From positions 1-18,808 of the forward strand of contig JAJYJX010000023.1 of NCBI GenBank assembly GCA_021789095.1: 18,808 nt of DNA, read 5' to 3'. This stretch comes from a bacterium (lineage in GTDB: Bacteria > JAMCPX01). Shown here one piece after another: positions 7,420-15,500 of this stretch. Positions within the stretch are counted from its first letter, which is position 1. Every line of letters begins with the position of its first letter. The notes below the pieces were generated by a model. That model ran no database searches. It worked only from the letters and a program-made list of their open reading frames with translations, and was not told the DNA's origin. The position numbers were made by a program, and so were the translations under genes.

Positions 7420-8295
7420 ATGAAAAAACCGCACACAAAGTTTAAAAATTTAAAACCTGTACAGAAACTTTCCTTCGAGGATACCGATATCATAATATCA
7501 GAATCTGAACTTATGCGCCAGCTCAACGAGAAAAAAGGCTACAGCCTTTACCTTGGTGTTTTTACCAAAGAAGAAGTGCGTAAAGTACTGAAGAGTTCTC
7601 ATGTATGGCGTGAGCTCACCCTGAAGGGGTTTGTAAATCTTATACTCGATATAAATACGGATGATCCCCGCAGGCATATACTCAGGGTATATTTTGATAG
7701 TATGGACAAAGCCCATATGCTCATCGAGATTATACTCTCGGAGAGTATATTCAAACCCAAGATCCTGCATATCCCCTCATTCAAATACGGCACGTATAAC
7801 ATGACCGTGATAGAATGGCTTGTTTTGCAGAATCCCGTTTCGCAGTTTACAAAAGAAAGGCCCAAGCTGCCGGATCAGCAGTACCCGGGACTGGGCATAG
7901 CAAGGCAGGTTGGCGACATGCTGGTAAACGTATCAAGGTACCTGCAAAAAGACGGCATCCTCAATTTCCCCCAATACTATCATAACGCAGTAATATACTC
8001 TGAACTTTTTAAATTCTATAATCCTTACATGCAGGGCATTCTGAAAGCGCTTGAAAAATCACTCTCAAAATATCCGCTCGCTGAATCGGCTTTTGCCGTG
8101 TCCATAGGATGCGTGAAAAATCTAAAAGACGGCAGTTATTTTAAATGGAAGGCAGAAGAGTTAATACTTCCCATCTCCGCAGAACTTACCCGCTACTTTG
8201 AATCGAAAGAGTACGAGAACATTTCCAACAATACAATGAAAGAGTATTCTTTTGATATTGACTGGGTACTTTATAAATCAAAAATCACTCATTAA
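7420..8295 (+). CDS. Conserved-looking protein of unknown function
   Basis: A 291-residue predicted soluble protein that I do not recognise. The start chosen is the ATG at 7420 (MKKPHTKFKN); a TTG two codons upstream is the only alternative and no good ribosome binding site precedes either. It has no signal peptide or membrane helix. The N-terminal 100 residues have an alternating helix/strand pattern (LYLGVFTKEEVRKVL, then RHILRVYFDSMDKAHMLIEI), and the middle has an aromatic-rich conserved-looking block (IEWLVLQNP, then QYPGLGIARQVGDML and FPQYYHNAVIYSELF). Its last 11 bp overlap the end of the convergent small gene. Nothing nearby indicates a function. Confidence 0.7.
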   Translation: MKKPHTKFKNLKPVQKLSFEDTDIIISESELMRQLNEKKGYSLYLGVFTKEEVRKVLKSSHVWRELTLKGFVNLILDINTDDPRRHILRVYFDSMDKAHMLIEIILSESIFKPKILHIPSFKYGTYNMTVIEWLVLQNPVSQFTKERPKLPDQQYPGLGIARQVGDMLVNVSRYLQKDGILNFPQYYHNAVIYSELFKFYNPYMQGILKALEKSLSKYPLAESAFAVSIGCVKNLKDGSYFKWKAEELILPISAELTRYFESKEYENISNNTMKEYSFDIDWVLYKSKITH

Positions 8296-8533
8296 CGGCG
8301 GTAACTGTAAATGAATCGGTGGCGGGGTCATAGGATAATTTGTACTTTTGTTTGCCTGCCTTACCCTTAAAACTGGCAGTATTGTCGGTATTGCTCTTGG
8401 CCTCTTTCATTATAAACTTAAGATAAAAGAGGTTTTCTTCTTTTATGCGTTTCAGTTCTTCCAACCCTTCAGGGTCACCGCTTAACTTCATAATGAATTG
8501 TATGTCTGCAGCACCCGCGGGTGCTGCAGACAT
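8285..8533 (-). CDS. Small hypothetical protein
   Basis: An 82-residue protein of unknown function encoded directly after the OmpA-like gene. The ATG at 8533 is chosen because GGAG lies 8 nt upstream. A GTG at 8542, overlapping the OmpA-like stop, would add three residues. It has a charged helical middle (EGLEELKRIKEEN) and a C-terminal strand-rich part (QKYKLSYDPATDSFTVTAVNE). No signal peptide is evident. Its first codons form half of a perfect 32-bp palindrome, so the start codon can be buried in an mRNA hairpin. Its 3' end overlaps the convergent gene by 11 bp. Confidence 0.6.
   Translation of the reverse strand: MSAAPAGAADIQFIMKLSGDPEGLEELKRIKEENLFYLKFIMKEAKSNTDNTASFKGKAGKQKYKLSYDPATDSFTVTAVNE
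8502..8533. repeat. Perfect 32-bp palindrome covering a start codon
   Basis: Bases 8502-8533 equal their own reverse complement: arms ATGTCTGCAGCACCCG and CGGGTGCTGCAGACAT meet without a spacer. The palindrome begins 5 nt after the OmpA-like stop codon (minus strand) and includes the ATG of the small gene. It is not followed by a T-run, so it is not a standard terminator. It may be a protein-binding operator, a translation-controlling hairpin, or an inserted repeat. Confidence 0.85.
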
Positions 8534-8538
8534 TCCCT

Positions 8539-10500
8539 TCACTCCTTTGTTATGGTAAACTCCACCCTTCTGTTCTTTGCCCTTCCTTCTGCCGTAGCAT
8601 TGGACGCAATGGGCGACATCATGCCATAGCCCTTTGCCTCAAGCCTGTCCGGCGAGATTCCGTGATCTACGAAATACCTCATAACGCCGTCAGCCCTCGC
8701 CTGAGACAGCCTCAGGTTGTATGTCGGGGAGCCGACATTATCGGTGTATCCTTCTATCCTTATATTGATAGTCGGGTTGTCCTTGAGCACCTGAACAATC
8801 TCATCGAGCAATGAGAATGAATCCTCGAGTATCGCTGCGCGGCCGGTCTGGAAGTGTATTGCTTCTGTAATCTCTATTTTCTTCTTTGCCTTTTCAAGGA
8901 TTACCCTTGGCTTTTTAGCTGCAACAACAGGTGCGGGAGGAGGCGGTGCTGCTTGCACGGGCTCGAGTACAAAGTTTGCAATGGTTTTTATCATATTCTT
9001 TATCTGCACGTTTAATGTTTTGCTTACATAGCCCTGGGCAGAAACCGTTATTTCATAACTGCCCGGCGTTAATTTCACAAAATAAAATCCTGTTCTTGGG
9101 TCCGTTGCAGCCGGAGGCAGGGCTGTATTGTTGAACGTGATTACTGCCGCAAGCGGTTTGCCTGTTGTATCCGTTATCGTTCCTGCAATAGCACCGATCT
9201 GCACAATCTTCTTCATAACTACTTCTTGTGTGATCGTCTGACCTGTCAGAATCGTGCCGTCAAGAATACCAGGCTGATAGCCTTCTTTGGACAATTCGAG
9301 CCTTACGGGTCCTGAATTCATCGGACAGCTTACAAATGAACCATTGCTGTCTGTTTGGATAGTGGATAACTCCGTGCCCGGGAAGTTTACGGCAACGCCT
9401 ACGATAGGCTGTCTTGTCCGATCGTCAAGCACAACACCGGATATCTTTCCTTTTTCAGGAGGAGGCGGTGCCTCAACCTTCTGTATAACAACCGTTGCAC
9501 CCGGGAGCATGGTATAGTTTGCTCCGATTATGAGTTCCCACAGAGGTACTGCCCTTACTTCCATTGTTTGCCCCGGATTCAATGAGGAAGGCAGTTTTAT
9601 CGCCTGTGTAAGGCCGACATCAACAGCAACATCTATTGCCAGTCCTTTGGAAGGCGTAAATCTGAATCCGGGTGTAACGTACTGCGGTGATTCGTTATAC
9701 TTGAGATGCGGCAGCGAGGAGTTCTTCCCGGTATTGATCAGCTGGTTCGTGGAATATTCAACGAAGGGAGTCAAATAAGGTCCGGGAACTTCTATGGCAG
9801 CAGCACCAAGTACCTGATCGTCATGGTATATACCGTATGCGTACTCTTCCTCGCTGCGGGGCAAGCCAACGGCATACATCTGCGCCACAGTGTACGAACC
9901 CATTGTATAGTTCGGACCCGGCAAGAGGTATCGTGAGCGGTCAAATTTATAGCCGATATTTATATGCAGCCTGAAAGGTACATTGTTTGCGGCATCGAGA
10001 TCTACCGTCCACAGCATCCGTGCACCAAAATTTGTTGCGCTCCATTTATACCCGAGATCGTCTATGCTTGTTAACAGTTCTGAAAAAGCGTCTATGCCTA
10101 TCGATAGAGCCGGAGAAGCTAGGTAGCTTAATTTGAAGCCTCCTGTAAGATTCCCGAGCCTTTGATATATGTCATCCCTGTTTGTTAATTTGTTTTTTAT
10201 TGTCTGCCCTGAACCCGATTCATTCAAAAACAGCTCGAACCAGTCCGCTGCGCCATAGGTCACATTTACATTCTGCTCCAGTCTCTGGTTAACATCCCCT
10301 GCCGTATTCAGCAGGTCGGTTTCACGGAAATACAAGCCGTTTATGCCTACCATCAAGCCTGTTGCAGGCAATGCCTCGGCAGATATAACCCTTATTATTC
10401 CAGTTTGCCCTTCCATTGCAGGTCCTATTGGTGATGCGGCGTAAACCGATGTGCTCATGAGAAGTATAACTACCCCAGCTACACGTAGCGTATTTTTCAT
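8539..10500 (-). CDS. OmpA-like outer-membrane protein with two carboxypeptidase-regulatory-like domains
   Basis: A 653-residue cell-envelope protein. Residues 1-21 form a signal peptide ending VYA. Residues 30-340 are strand-rich and alternate aromatic and polar residues, consistent with an outer-membrane beta-barrel. A proline linker (APPPPEK) leads to two beta-sandwich domains of the CarboxypepD_reg type (about 352-430 and 436-513, each with the G.I.G.(V/I).D pattern). A second proline/alanine linker (515-528) precedes a C-terminal OmpA domain (545-653) with GYTDNVG, Asp587, and LSQARADGV, Arg602, the usual peptidoglycan diaminopimelate contacts. It probably ties the outer membrane to the cell wall. 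Start: ATG after CGAGGAGGTAGT. The small gene downstream is probably cotranscribed. Confidence 0.85.
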   Translation of the reverse strand: MKNTLRVAGVVILLMSTSVYAASPIGPAMEGQTGIIRVISAEALPATGLMVGINGLYFRETDLLNTAGDVNQRLEQNVNVTYGAADWFELFLNESGSGQTIKNKLTNRDDIYQRLGNLTGGFKLSYLASPALSIGIDAFSELLTSIDDLGYKWSATNFGARMLWTVDLDAANNVPFRLHINIGYKFDRSRYLLPGPNYTMGSYTVAQMYAVGLPRSEEEYAYGIYHDDQVLGAAAIEVPGPYLTPFVEYSTNQLINTGKNSSLPHLKYNESPQYVTPGFRFTPSKGLAIDVAVDVGLTQAIKLPSSLNPGQTMEVRAVPLWELIIGANYTMLPGATVVIQKVEAPPPPEKGKISGVVLDDRTRQPIVGVAVNFPGTELSTIQTDSNGSFVSCPMNSGPVRLELSKEGYQPGILDGTILTGQTITQEVVMKKIVQIGAIAGTITDTTGKPLAAVITFNNTALPPAATDPRTGFYFVKLTPGSYEITVSAQGYVSKTLNVQIKNMIKTIANFVLEPVQAAPPPPAPVVAAKKPRVILEKAKKKIEITEAIHFQTGRAAILEDSFSLLDEIVQVLKDNPTINIRIEGYTDNVGSPTYNLRLSQARADGVMRYFVDHGISPDRLEAKGYGMMSPIASNATAEGRAKNRRVEFTITKE

Positions 10501-10814
10501 ACTACCTCCTCGGCTATTGATTATATACTACTTACAAAACAAATCCTGTTCAGTCAAGTAAGAATTTTTGAATAATTTTCAATTGTGGATTACCGCAGCC
10601 ACAGGCGGCGGCTTCCAAAAAACTACAAAATGTCATTCCCGTGAAAACGGGAATCCAGCTCTTTTTTATCTTTTCTTTTTAAAGACTATTTCTGGATTCC
10701 GCATCAAGTGCGGAATGACGGAAAGAAATAGCCTTACTACTTGGCGGCATGGCCAACTTTCCATAACCACCGTCAAAGACGGTGGATTTTTACTTCGTAT
10801 TAAATCTTGAATCT
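10501..10814. repeat. Intergenic region with an inverted pair of dispersed REP-like repeats and a hairpin
   Basis: No gene is seen in these 314 bp. At 10631-10658 is TGTCATTCCCGTG...CGGGAATCCAG and at 10692-10721 its inverted partner CTGGATTCCGCATC...GCGGAATGACGG; each unit is itself a hairpin and the two face each other across an AT-rich spacer. Similar units occur at 14351-14472. At 10767-10785 a hairpin CCACCGTC-AAA-GACGGTGG is followed by ATTTTT on the plus strand, which has the form of an intrinsic terminator but has no plus-strand gene upstream. The promoter of the OmpA-like gene must lie at the left end; I could not fix its boxes. Confidence 0.75.
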
Positions 10815-11528
10815 TCAATCCGGATTCAGCATGGCCGTTACTTCCGGGGAATACCCGCCCGCTTCATGAACGATCAACGGCGGAAGAATGCCGAGCTGCT
10901 TTCCGCCGCCTTTCCTTGCAAGCATCAAAAACACATCTGAAGGTCTGTCCTTTGTTCTATGAACAAACCTGAGTACCTCGATATGAAATCCCCTTATACA
11001 AGTGAATACTTCATCTATCCTGCGTGAAATAAACAGCATGATCAAATAACCTTTCGGCTTCAGGAGGTAACGTGCTGCCTTGAAAATATTTTCTATTGTC
11101 AGGTACTTGTCGCTGTGTGATGACTCAAGTCCGCTTCTTGTACCCTTTTTGACTGTCCCTTCTCTGCAAAAAGGCGGGTTTGTCACAAGAGCACCATACG
11201 ACTGTGCGCGGAAAAGTGTTTTATATGCATTTATATCGGCATTCATAAACCGGACACCGTTCTCTGAGTCGTGCATCTGCCGGTTCTTTAAAGACGCGAG
11301 ATAAAGATCCCTGTTTATTTCAACACCCGTTACACCTGATACCCCGGGGTGTTTCGACAGGAGTATACTTATAATCCCCGATGCCGAGCCTATCTCCAGC
11401 ACGCTGCCCTTTGCATATTTCGAAGCAAAGTCATAAAGTATAACCGTATCAATATTAATCCTGTATCCATGAGATGGCTGATAAAATTTGAATTCAGGGC
11501 TTATGATGCTGTCAAGGGTAAACCCCAT
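10815..11528 (-). CDS. TrmN6-like SAM-dependent RNA/small-molecule methyltransferase
   Basis: A 237-residue class I methyltransferase of the TrmN6/YfiC type, known members of which methylate N6 of A37 in tRNA-Val. The SAM-binding motif VLEIGSASGIIS is at 44-54, the acidic end of strand 2 at GVEINRD (68-74), and the catalytic NPPF at 117-120, typical of N6-adenine methyltransferases. The frame is open further upstream, but those 34 extra codons are a translated dispersed repeat (11565 onward) and vector-like in composition. The ATG at 11528 has GAGGAG 6 nt upstream and begins the conserved GFTLDSI, so it is preferred. It is downstream of ahcY on the same strand, 135 bp away, and could be a distal operon gene. 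Confidence 0.75.
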   Translation of the reverse strand: MGFTLDSIISPEFKFYQPSHGYRINIDTVILYDFASKYAKGSVLEIGSASGIISILLSKHPGVSGVTGVEINRDLYLASLKNRQMHDSENGVRFMNADINAYKTLFRAQSYGALVTNPPFCREGTVKKGTRSGLESSHSDKYLTIENIFKAARYLLKPKGYLIMLFISRRIDEVFTCIRGFHIEVLRFVHRTKDRPSDVFLMLARKGGGKQLGILPPLIVHEAGGYSPEVTAMLNPD

Positions 11529-11564
11529 ATTGCTCCTCTGTCTAAACCAGAACACAAATCCGGC

Positions 11565-11650
11565 TGTCATTGCGAACGAAGTGAAGCAATCCCCGGGTGT
11601 ACCTGTGGATTGCTTCGTCATGGCGCTCAAGCGCCATTCCTCGCAATGGC
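11565..11650. repeat. Dispersed inverted repeat (GTCATTGCGAACGAAGTGAAGCAATC type)
   Basis: GTCATTGCGAACGAAG...GCAATCC on the left is answered by GGATTGCTTCGTC and CCTCGCAATGGC on the right, with an internal hairpin ATGGCGCT-CA-AGCGCCAT. The same family appears in part at 14311-14343. It fills the gap between ahcY and the methyltransferase gene. Confidence 0.75.
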
Positions 11651-11663
11651 GTTTTCTATTACC

Positions 11664-12947
11664 CTAGGTCCCGCTCTTCCATGACGCAAGGTAAGCCTTC
11701 TGCCGCGGTGTAAGGCTGTCGATCTCTATACCGAGTGTCTTCAATTTTATTACGGCGATATTCTTGTCGATATTTTCCGGAACGGGATAAACTGTTTTCT
11801 CAAGCCTTGATGCATTGGTCTTTAAATATGCAACCGAGAGCGCCTGGTTGGCAAAACTCATGTCCATGACACTTGAAGGATGCCCTTCTGCTGCCGACAG
11901 ATTCACGAGCCTTCCGTCTGCAAGCACGTATACCGCCCTCCCGTTCGCAAGGCGGTATTCCTCTACAAACTCCCTTACCTCTCTGTGATTTCTGGATATG
12001 GACCGAAGCGTTTCAAGGTCAAGCTCTACGTTAAAATGGCCTGAATTTGCCACGATCGCCCCGTCTTTCATGTTCAGGAATTCATTTTTCGATATCACGG
12101 TTGTGTCGCCGGTTACCGTAACAAAAATGTCTCCTATCTTTGAGGCTTCCCTGATTGACATTACATAGTAGCCGTCCATTGCAGCCTCGAGTGCCCTTAC
12201 GGGATCGACCTCTGTTATAATAACCCTTGCGCCCATGCCTTTCGCGCGCATTGCAACGCCCCTGCCGCACCAGCCGTAACCACACACAACAAATACAGAT
12301 CCTGCCATGAGCCTGTTGGTAGCCCGGAGTATGCCGTCTATCGTGCTCTGTCCCGTGCCGTACCGGTTGTCAAAGAGGTGCTTTGTGTAGGCATCGTTAA
12401 CCGATATGATCGGATATGCAAGCTTCTTCTCCTTTGCCATGCTTCTCAACCTTATAACGCCTGTTGTTGTCTCCTCTGTCCCCCCTATGACATTCCTGAG
12501 AAGGTTTCTTTTCTTCGTGTGGATGGTGCTGACAAGGTCCGCACCGTCGTCCATGGTTATCATGGGCTTTATTTCAAGTACCGAGAAAATATGCTTATAG
12601 TATGTTTTCGTGTCTTCCCCTTTTATGGAAAAGGTCGGCACATCAAAGTATTTTACAAGTGCCGCTGCAACATCGTCCTGCGTGCTGAGCGGGTTTGAAG
12701 CTGCAAGCGCAACATCAGCACCTCCAACCTTCAATACGCGCATAAGGTTCGCAGTTTCTGTTGTTACATGAAGACAGGCGCCGATCCTCAGACCCTTGAG
12801 AGGTTTACGCCTGTTGAAATCCTTCTCGACCTGTTTCAATACACCCATTGATCTATATGCCCATTCAATGCGCTGTTTGCCTGTCTGTGCCAGGCCCATG
12901 TCCTTTACATCATATTCCCTTATCGGATTTTTTACCGGCGGTTTCAT
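11664..12947 (-). CDS. ahcY: Adenosylhomocysteinase (S-adenosyl-L-homocysteine hydrolase), short form
   Basis: A 427-residue NAD-dependent enzyme that splits S-adenosylhomocysteine into adenosine and homocysteine, removing the inhibitory product of SAM-dependent methylation. Visible marks: HVTTETANL (60-68), MDDGADLV (132-139), [10 protein letters not shown] (155-164), [13 protein letters not shown] with the catalytic Lys189 and Asp193 region, the NAD loop GYGWCGRG (223-230), SGHFNVE (302-308) and [19 protein letters not shown] (347-365). It lacks the roughly 40-residue insertion and the C-terminal Lys-Tyr extension of the long bacterial/eukaryotic form, so it belongs to the short type seen in archaea and Thermotoga-like bacteria. 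Its ATG overlaps the metK stop (ATGA) and its ribosome binding site GAGAGGTG lies within metK, indicating translational coupling. Confidence 0.95.
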   Translation of the reverse strand: MKPPVKNPIREYDVKDMGLAQTGKQRIEWAYRSMGVLKQVEKDFNRRKPLKGLRIGACLHVTTETANLMRVLKVGGADVALAASNPLSTQDDVAAALVKYFDVPTFSIKGEDTKTYYKHIFSVLEIKPMITMDDGADLVSTIHTKKRNLLRNVIGGTEETTTGVIRLRSMAKEKKLAYPIISVNDAYTKHLFDNRYGTGQSTIDGILRATNRLMAGSVFVVCGYGWCGRGVAMRAKGMGARVIITEVDPVRALEAAMDGYYVMSIREASKIGDIFVTVTGDTTVISKNEFLNMKDGAIVANSGHFNVELDLETLRSISRNHREVREFVEEYRLANGRAVYVLADGRLVNLSAAEGHPSSVMDMSFANQALSVAYLKTNASRLEKTVYPVPENIDKNIAVIKLKTLGIEIDSLTPRQKAYLASWKSGT

Positions 12948-14098
12948 CTGTTCACCTCTCTCAGGATTGCATTTACCTTATCCGTCCTCTCCCATGTAAA
13001 CTCTTTCTCTATTCTGCCGAAATGGCCGTAAGCTGCTGTTTTGCGGTACCTCGGCTCCAGAAGCCTGAGTTCCTTTATAATGCTTGCGGGCTCCATGCAG
13101 AACGTCGCACACACCGCCTTTTCAAGCTTGTCGTTCGATACCCTGCCCGTGCCGAAGGTATCGACCATGATGGACACGGGTTCCGAAACACCGATTGCAT
13201 AGGCAAGCTGCACCTCGCACCTGTCTGCGAGCCGTGCGGCAACAATGTTCTTGGCTATGTACCTTGCCATGTACGAGCCGCTGCGGTCTACCTTTGACGG
13301 GTCCTTGCCGGAGAAAGCCCCGCCTCCGTGCCTTCCGAATCCTCCGTAAGTATCTACAATAATCTTGCGGCCTGTAAGCCCTGTATCACCGTGCGGACCG
13401 CCTATGACAAACCTGCCTGTCGGGTTTATAAAATACTTTGTCTGTTTTATAAGATTTGCAGGGATGACCTTTTTTATCACCTCATCGATGATTGCCTCTT
13501 TCAGCCTGCCGGTTGAAACGTCTTCCGAGTGCTGGGCTGCAATGACGATCGTTTTTATATCAACGGGCTTGTCGTCCTCGTACAGGAACGTTACCTGTGA
13601 TTTTCCGTCAGGCCTTAAAAACTTCAAGGTGCCGTTCTTTCTTACCTCTGCAAGCCTTTTGACAAGCGCATGTGCATACGAGATTGGAGCCGGCATAAGT
13701 GTTCTGGTTTCGTTCGTTGCATACCCGAACATCATACCCTGATCACCCGCACCCAGCTTGTCCTTGCCCCTGTTAACGCCCATTGCAATATCAGGGGACT
13801 GCTGCTTAACGGAAACAATAATGCCGCACGACCGCCAGTCATACCCCATGTCAGGATCATTATACCCTATGTCTTTTATCACTTCTCTGGCAATGTCATC
13901 ATACGCTATAGTGCCCTTGGTTGTTATCTCTCCTGCGATAATTGCAAGCCCTGTCGTTACAAGCGTCTCGCATGCAACCCTCGAGTGTTTGTCATGTGTA
14001 ATAGCTGCATCAAGAATGGCATCCGATATCTGATCCGCAATCTTGTCGGGATGTCCTTCTGTTACCGACTCCGATGTAAATAAATACCTGTTCTTCAT
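12944..14098 (-). CDS. metK: S-adenosylmethionine synthase
   Basis: A 384-residue methionine adenosyltransferase making SAM from ATP and methionine in the cytoplasm. The ATP/methionine-binding segment [18 protein letters not shown] is at 13-30 (His16, Asp18). [16 protein letters not shown] is at 116-131, and the phosphate-binding [19 protein letters not shown] is in the C-terminal third. Length matches the bacterial family. Its stop overlaps the ahcY start, so SAM production and SAH clearance are made from one transcript. A palindrome-ended 101-bp element lies in the leader between 14125 and 14225, about 27 nt before the ATG. The upstream purine run AAGGAGAT serves as ribosome binding site. 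Confidence 0.97.
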   Translation of the reverse strand: MKNRYLFTSESVTEGHPDKIADQISDAILDAAITHDKHSRVACETLVTTGLAIIAGEITTKGTIAYDDIAREVIKDIGYNDPDMGYDWRSCGIIVSVKQQSPDIAMGVNRGKDKLGAGDQGMMFGYATNETRTLMPAPISYAHALVKRLAEVRKNGTLKFLRPDGKSQVTFLYEDDKPVDIKTIVIAAQHSEDVSTGRLKEAIIDEVIKKVIPANLIKQTKYFINPTGRFVIGGPHGDTGLTGRKIIVDTYGGFGRHGGGAFSGKDPSKVDRSGSYMARYIAKNIVAARLADRCEVQLAYAIGVSEPVSIMVDTFGTGRVSNDKLEKAVCATFCMEPASIIKELRLLEPRYRKTAAYGHFGRIEKEFTWERTDKVNAILREVNR

Positions 14099-14120
14099 TC
14101 ATATCTCCTTGTTTTATTTT

Positions 14121-14229
14121 TTTATCCCGTTAGAAAGTCTCATGCGTTCACGGCGCGGATGGCACACAGATCCTAAATTCGTTGTAGAAACAACACCGTA
14201 TAAAGCCGAGGCCTTTCCAACGGGATGTA
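14121..14229 (+). mobile_element. 101-bp palindrome-ended element in the metK leader
   Basis: The element spans 14125-14225, exactly the length of the copy upstream of the aldehyde dehydrogenase. It begins TCCCGTTAGAAAG and ends CTTTCCAACGGGA (one mismatch in 13), flanked by TTTA (14121-14124) and TGTA (14226-14229). An internal hairpin GTTG-TAGAAA-CAAC matches in position the GGAA-loop hairpin of the other copy although its stem bases differ. The plus-strand frame is open from end to end, reading IPLES at the left and AFPTGC at the right, as in the other copies. Its coding-type orientation is opposite to metK, which argues against a metK-specific riboswitch. Confidence 0.6.
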
Positions 14230-14496
14230 TATAAGCCGAAATTTATAACTTATACAAACAATATCGTCAAGCACGAATTGAACCGGTTATAATGAAACAT
14301 CTATTCTTGCTTCGTCATTGCGAGCCGTAGGCAAAGCAATCTCATTTTGGTCATTCCCGTCTCGCGCAATGCGGGATAAATTCCAACGGTAATCCAGTTT
14401 TCTTTTGTCATTCCGCACTTGATGCGGAATCCAGTATTTTTTCTGGATTCCTGCTTTCGCAGGAATGACGGGATATGATTGGATTCCTACTGAAGC
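14230..14496. repeat. Intergenic cluster of dispersed REP-like repeats
   Basis: No gene is seen between the metK leader and ruvX. At 14311-14343 is a TCATTGCGAG...GCAAAGCAATCT unit. At 14351-14397 is a diverged TCATTCCCGTC...AATCCAG unit. At 14406-14434 is TGTCATTCCGCAC...GCGGAATCCAG, and at 14443-14472 its inverted partner CTGGATTCCTGC...GCAGGAATGACGGG. These are the same families as at 10631-10721 and 11565-11650. The promoter of metK should lie near 14230-14300 on the minus strand, but no clear boxes were fixed. Confidence 0.75.
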
Positions 14497-14925
14497 CTAC
14501 CCTTCTCCCCTGCCTCTTATGTTCTCCATATAGCTTTCAAGTATAAACGTCGCCGCAAGCATATCAACGACCGACTTTTTCTTCTTCCATTTCACGCCTG
14601 CACTATCAAGCACCTCTTGTGCCTGTACGGTCGTGTATCTCTCGTCCCATTCTATTACCGGCAGGGGAACGTGCTGTTTTATTACGGATATGAACGCATC
14701 GACCTCTTTTGCCTTGCTGCCCTTCTCGCCGCGCAGGGTGTAAGGCATGCCGACAATGATCTCTTCTATATGGTGAGATGCTATTACCCCTTTTATCTTA
14801 ACCATATCGTTTTTCAGCGATGTTCTTTTAAAACTGCAGATACCCTGTGCGGTTATGCCGAGTGCATCGTTCACAGCAAGTCCCATCCTCACATCGCCGT
14901 AATCAATGGCAAGTATGCGTTTCAT
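14497..14925 (-). CDS. ruvX: Putative pre-16S rRNA nuclease / Holliday junction resolvase-like protein (YqgF)
   Basis: A 142-residue RNase H-fold protein of the YqgF/RuvX family, members of which process the 5' end of 16S rRNA and have been proposed as Holliday junction resolvases. The acidic residues are in place: Asp8 in LAIDYGDVRMG, Glu95 in EWDERYTT, and Asp121 in SVVDMLAA; the conserved VGMPYTLRGEKG is at 58-69. Length is typical. The start ATG at 14925 has only a weak ribosome binding site. It is divergent from the next gene, with 61 bp between the two starts. Confidence 0.92.
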   Translation of the reverse strand: MKRILAIDYGDVRMGLAVNDALGITAQGICSFKRTSLKNDMVKIKGVIASHHIEEIIVGMPYTLRGEKGSKAKEVDAFISVIKQHVPLPVIEWDERYTTVQAQEVLDSAGVKWKKKKSVVDMLAATFILESYMENIRGRGEG

Positions 14926-14986
14926 AGATAGTAAGATTTACAATGCAGTACTTTAAAGTCAAGCGTCTGTGCATATACTATTATAC

Positions 14987-15397
14987 ATGACGGAACAGGA
15001 ATTATGGAAACATGTTGAAGCTGATCTTTCCAGCGAGGCTCTGCACCAGCAGTATGTGAATGCCTGTGTAAAGCATGACCTTGAAAAAGAGGCCTTACAG
15101 CGCTACAAACAGATCCAGAATACGTATCCGGAAATATCCGCTAAGTTTACCAAGCAATTGACAACGGTGCTCCAGTTCAAATTCATGCCTGCACATGGCA
15201 GCGCTGACGAACTTAAACCTAAGGGAAATCTTCTTGTAAGATTATTCGGCTTTGAGTATTCTATTTTGCTAACAGGCGTACTATCGCTTGCTTACGGCAT
15301 AATTGCCGGCTCAAAATTACAGACAGGGATCGGACTTGTGATCATTCTGGGGTTCATGGGCTACAAGTACACAAAGGTGAAACAGGTGAGGCGCTGA
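14987..15397 (+). CDS. Small membrane protein of unknown function
   Basis: A 136-residue protein. The N-terminal 60 residues are helical with a tetratricopeptide-like look (ALHQQYVNACVKHDLEKEALQRYKQI). Two hydrophobic helices follow at about 91-108 and 112-127, with a basic C-terminus (YTKVKQVRR). ATG 14987 is preferred over a GTG six codons upstream; neither has a clear Shine-Dalgarno, and a TATACT box at 14974-14979 only a few bases before suggests a very short or leaderless message. It may sense or scaffold something at the membrane, but no function can be assigned. Confidence 0.65.
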   Translation: MTEQELWKHVEADLSSEALHQQYVNACVKHDLEKEALQRYKQIQNTYPEISAKFTKQLTTVLQFKFMPAHGSADELKPKGNLLVRLFGFEYSILLTGVLSLAYGIIAGSKLQTGIGLVIILGFMGYKYTKVKQVRR

Positions 15398-15428
15398 GGA
15401 GGAACAACCCCGCCCCATCCTTATAGGG

Positions 15429-15454
15429 GGCTGTCCGACAATTATCGGACAGCC
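15429..15454. repeat. 10-bp stem-loop downstream of the small membrane protein
   Basis: GGCTGTCCGA and TCGGACAGCC pair around the six-base loop CAATTA. It lies 32 bp after the stop codon. The following bases are TGTATATAT rather than a T-run, so termination here is possible but not typical. Confidence 0.5.
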
Positions 15455-15500
15455 TGTATATATACCGCTTGATATCTTCTGTTAGTGGTGCGGGATATTA

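Noticed and set aside
10767-10791. Intrinsic terminator for the genes on either side
   Set aside because: The hairpin plus T-run has the right form only on the plus strand, where no gene lies upstream; it is more likely part of the repeat-rich spacer.
11529-11630. 34-codon N-terminal extension of the TrmN6-like gene
   Set aside because: These codons are a translated dispersed repeat, and the ATG at 11528 has its own strong ribosome binding site.
14121-14229. SAM or SAH riboswitch in the metK leader
   Set aside because: It does not show the conserved cores of the SAM-I, SAM-II, SAM-III or SAH classes that I know. It shares ends, length and flanks with the copy upstream of the aldehyde dehydrogenase, and its shared orientation is opposite to metK.
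14311-14472. CRISPR array
   Set aside because: The repeats are inverted pairs of unequal spacing and several families, not regularly spaced direct repeats, and no cas gene is present.
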